From positions 2,790,001 to 2,854,000 of the forward strand of contig JAUCEF010000016.1 of NCBI GenBank assembly GCA_033558025.1: a stretch of DNA of 64,000 bases, in the 5' to 3' direction. Under the pieces are notes generated by a model. It was not told where the DNA came from, ran no database searches, and saw only the letters and a list, made by a program, of their open reading frames with translations. Both the position numbers and the translations under genes were made by a program. The stretch is from Phytophthora sp. 'mugwort' (Eukaryota; Oomycota; Peronosporomycetes; Peronosporales; Peronosporaceae). Each line of letters begins with the position of its first letter. The first letter of the stretch is position 1. This document shows positions 54,401 to 57,400 of the stretch, piece by piece.

Positions 54401-57400
54401 GTCGTGCGCACCGTCTTGGTCACGATGCTGCCGTCGGCTTCCTCTGAGCGGAACACCTCCGTCTTCACCGTCTCGCCGGGCGCAGCGCCAGCCTCCTCAG
54501 TCGAGCTGATCGCAGTCATGCCCGCGGTCGAAGCAATTGTCGCAGCCGTCTCGGTGGCGGTCTCCGTCGTGGTCTCCGTCTCCACCGTCGTGCTCTTGGC
54601 ACCGTCCTGGGTCTCCGTCTCGGTCGTCGTCTCCACCTCGATCGTCGTCACGAGCTCGCCTGCAGGGGACGTCTCCGTGCGCGTGGTCGTGCGCACCGTC
54701 TTGGTCACGATGCTGCCGTCGGCTTCCTCTGAGCGGAACACTTCCGTCTTCACCGTCTCGCCGGGCGCAGCGCCAGCCTCCTCAGTCGAGCTGATCGCAG
54801 TCATGCCCGCGGTCGAAGCAATTGTCGCAGCCGTCTCGGTGGCGGTCTCCGTCGTGGTCTCCGTCTCCACCGTCGTGCTCTTGGCACCGTCCTGGGTCTC
54901 CGTCTCGGTCGTCGTCTCCACCTCGACCGTCGTCACGAGCTCGCCTGCAGGGGACGTCTCCGTGCGCGTGGTCGTGCGCACCGTCTTGGTCACGATGCTG
55001 CCGTCGGCTTCCTCTGAGCGGAACACCTCCGTCTTCACCGTCTCGCCGGGCGCAGCGCCAGCCTCCTCAGTCGAGCTGATCGCAGTCATGCCCGCGGTCG
55101 AAGCAATTGTCGCAGCCGTCTCGGTGGCGGTCTCCGTCGTGGTCTCCGTCTCCACCGTCGTGCTCTTGGCACCGTCCTGGGTCTCCGTCTCGGTCGTCGT
55201 CTCCACCTCGACCGTCGTCACGAGCTCGCCTGCAGGGGACGTCTCCGTGCGCGTGGTCGTGCGCACCGTCTTGGTCACGATGCTGCCGTCGGCTTCCTCT
55301 GAGCGGAACACTTCCGTCTTCACCGTCTCGCCGGGCGCAGCGCCAGCCTCCTCAGTCGAGCTGATCGCAGTCATGCCCGCGGTCGAAGCAATTGTCGCAG
55401 CCGTCTCGGTGGCGGTCTCCGTCGTGGTCTCCGTCTCCACCGTCGTGCTCTTGGCACCGTCCTGGGTCTCCGTCTCGGTCGTCGTCTCCACCTCGACCGT
55501 CGTCACGAGCTCGCCTGCAGGGGACGTCTCCGTGCGCGTGGTCGTGCGCACCGTCTTGGTCACGATGCTGCCGTCGGCTTCCTCTGAGCGGAACACCTCC
55601 GTCTTCACCGTCTCGCCGGGCGCAGCGCCAGCCTCCTCAGTCGAGCTGATCGCAGTCATGCCCGCGGTCGAAGCAATTGTCGCAGCCGTCTCGGTGGCGG
55701 TCTCCGTCGTGGTCTCCGTCTCCATCGTCGTGCTCTTGGCACCGTCCTGGGTCTCCGTCTCGGTCGTCGTCTCCACCTCGATCGTCGTCACGAGCTCGCC
55801 GGCAGGGGACGTCTCCGTGCGCGTGGTCGTGCGCACCGTCTTGGTCACGATGCTGCCGTCGGCTTCCTCTGAGCGGAACACCTCCGTCTTCATCGTCTCG
55901 CCGGGCGCAGCGCCAGCCTCCTCAGTCGAGCTGATCGCAGTCATGCCCGCGGTCGAAGCAATTGTCGCAGCCGTCTCGGTGGCGGTCTCCGTCGTGGTCT
56001 CCGTCTCCACCGTCGTGCTCTTGGCACCGTCCTGGGTCTCCGTCTCGGTCGTCGTCTCCACCTCGATCGTCGTCACGAGCTCGCCGGCAGGGGACGTCTC
56101 CGTGCGCGTGGTCGTGCGCACCGTCTTGGTCACGATGCTGCCGTCGGCTTCCTCTGAGCGGAACACTTCCGTCTTCACCGTCTCGCCGGGCGCAGCGCCA
56201 GCCTCCTCAGTCGAGCTGATCGCAGTCATGCCCGCGGTCGAAGCAATTGTCGCAGCCGTCTCGGTGGCGGTCTCCGTCGTGGTCTCCGTCTCCACCGTCG
56301 TGCTCTTGGCACCGTCCTGGGTCTCCGTCTCGGTCGTCGTCTCCACCTCGACCGTCGTCACGAGCTCGCCGGCAGGGGACGTCTCCGTGCGCGTGGTCGT
56401 GCGCACCGTCTTGGTCACGATGCTGCCGTCGGCTTCCTCTGAGCGGAACACCTCCGTCTTCACCGTCTCGCCGGGCGCAGCGCCAGCCTCCTCAGTCGAG
56501 CTGATCGCAGTCATGCCCGCGGTCGAAGCAATTGTCGCAGCCGTCTCGGTGGCGGTCTCCGTCGTGGTCTCCGTCTCCACCGTCGTGCTCTTGGCACCGT
56601 CCTGGGTCTCCGTCTCGGTCGTCGTCTCCACCTCGACCGTCGTCACGAGCTCGCCTGCAGGGGACGTCTCCGTGCGCGTGGTCGTGCGCACCGTCTTGGT
56701 CACGATGCTGCCGTCGGCTTCCTCTGAGCGGAACACCTCCGTCTTCACCGTCTCGCCGGGCGCAGCGCCAGCCTCCTCAGTCGAGCTGATCGCAGTCATG
56801 CCCGCGGTCGAAGCAATTGTCGCAGCCGTCTCGGTGGCGGTCTCCGTCGTGGTCTCCGTCTCCACCGTCGTGCTCTTGGCACCGTCCTGGGTCTCCGTCT
56901 CGGTCGTCGTCTCCACCTCGACCGTCGTCACGAGCTCGCCTGCAGGGGACGTCTCCGTGCGCGTGGTCGTGCGCACCGTCTTGGTCACGATGCTGCCGTC
57001 GGCTTCCTCTGAGCGGAACACCTCCGTCTTCACCGTCTCGCCGGGCGCAGCGCCAGCCTCCTCAGTCGAGCTGATCGCAGTCATGCCCGCGGTCGAAGCA
57101 ATTGTCGCAGCCGTCTCGGTGGCGGTCTCCGTCGTGGTCTCCGTCTCCACCGTCGTGCTCTTGGCACCGTCCTGGGTCTCCGTCTCGGTCGTCGTCTCCA
57201 CCTCGATCGTCGTCACGAGCTCGCCGGCAGGGGACGTCTCCGTGCGCGGGGTCGTGCGCACCGTCTTGGTCACGATGCTGCCATCGGGTTTCTCTGATCG
57301 GAACACCTCTCTTTTAACACTCTCATGTGGTGCTGAAGCCTTTTGATGTTTTGTTGCTGTCCAGTGTGCGACAAGTTTACGAGCAGCGGCTTTCGTCGTG

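Noticed and set aside
25690..57321. Regular direct repeats considered as a CRISPR array or centromeric satellite
   Set aside because: Units are long, directly adjacent, without spacers, and maintain a coding frame with protein-level conservation. They are coding minisatellites.
25520..57346. Plus-strand open frame of 10,608 codons, Val/Ser-rich
   Set aside because: It is the antisense of the giant repeat gene. It starts and ends inside that gene, consists only of reverse-translated repeat units, and has no independent domain.
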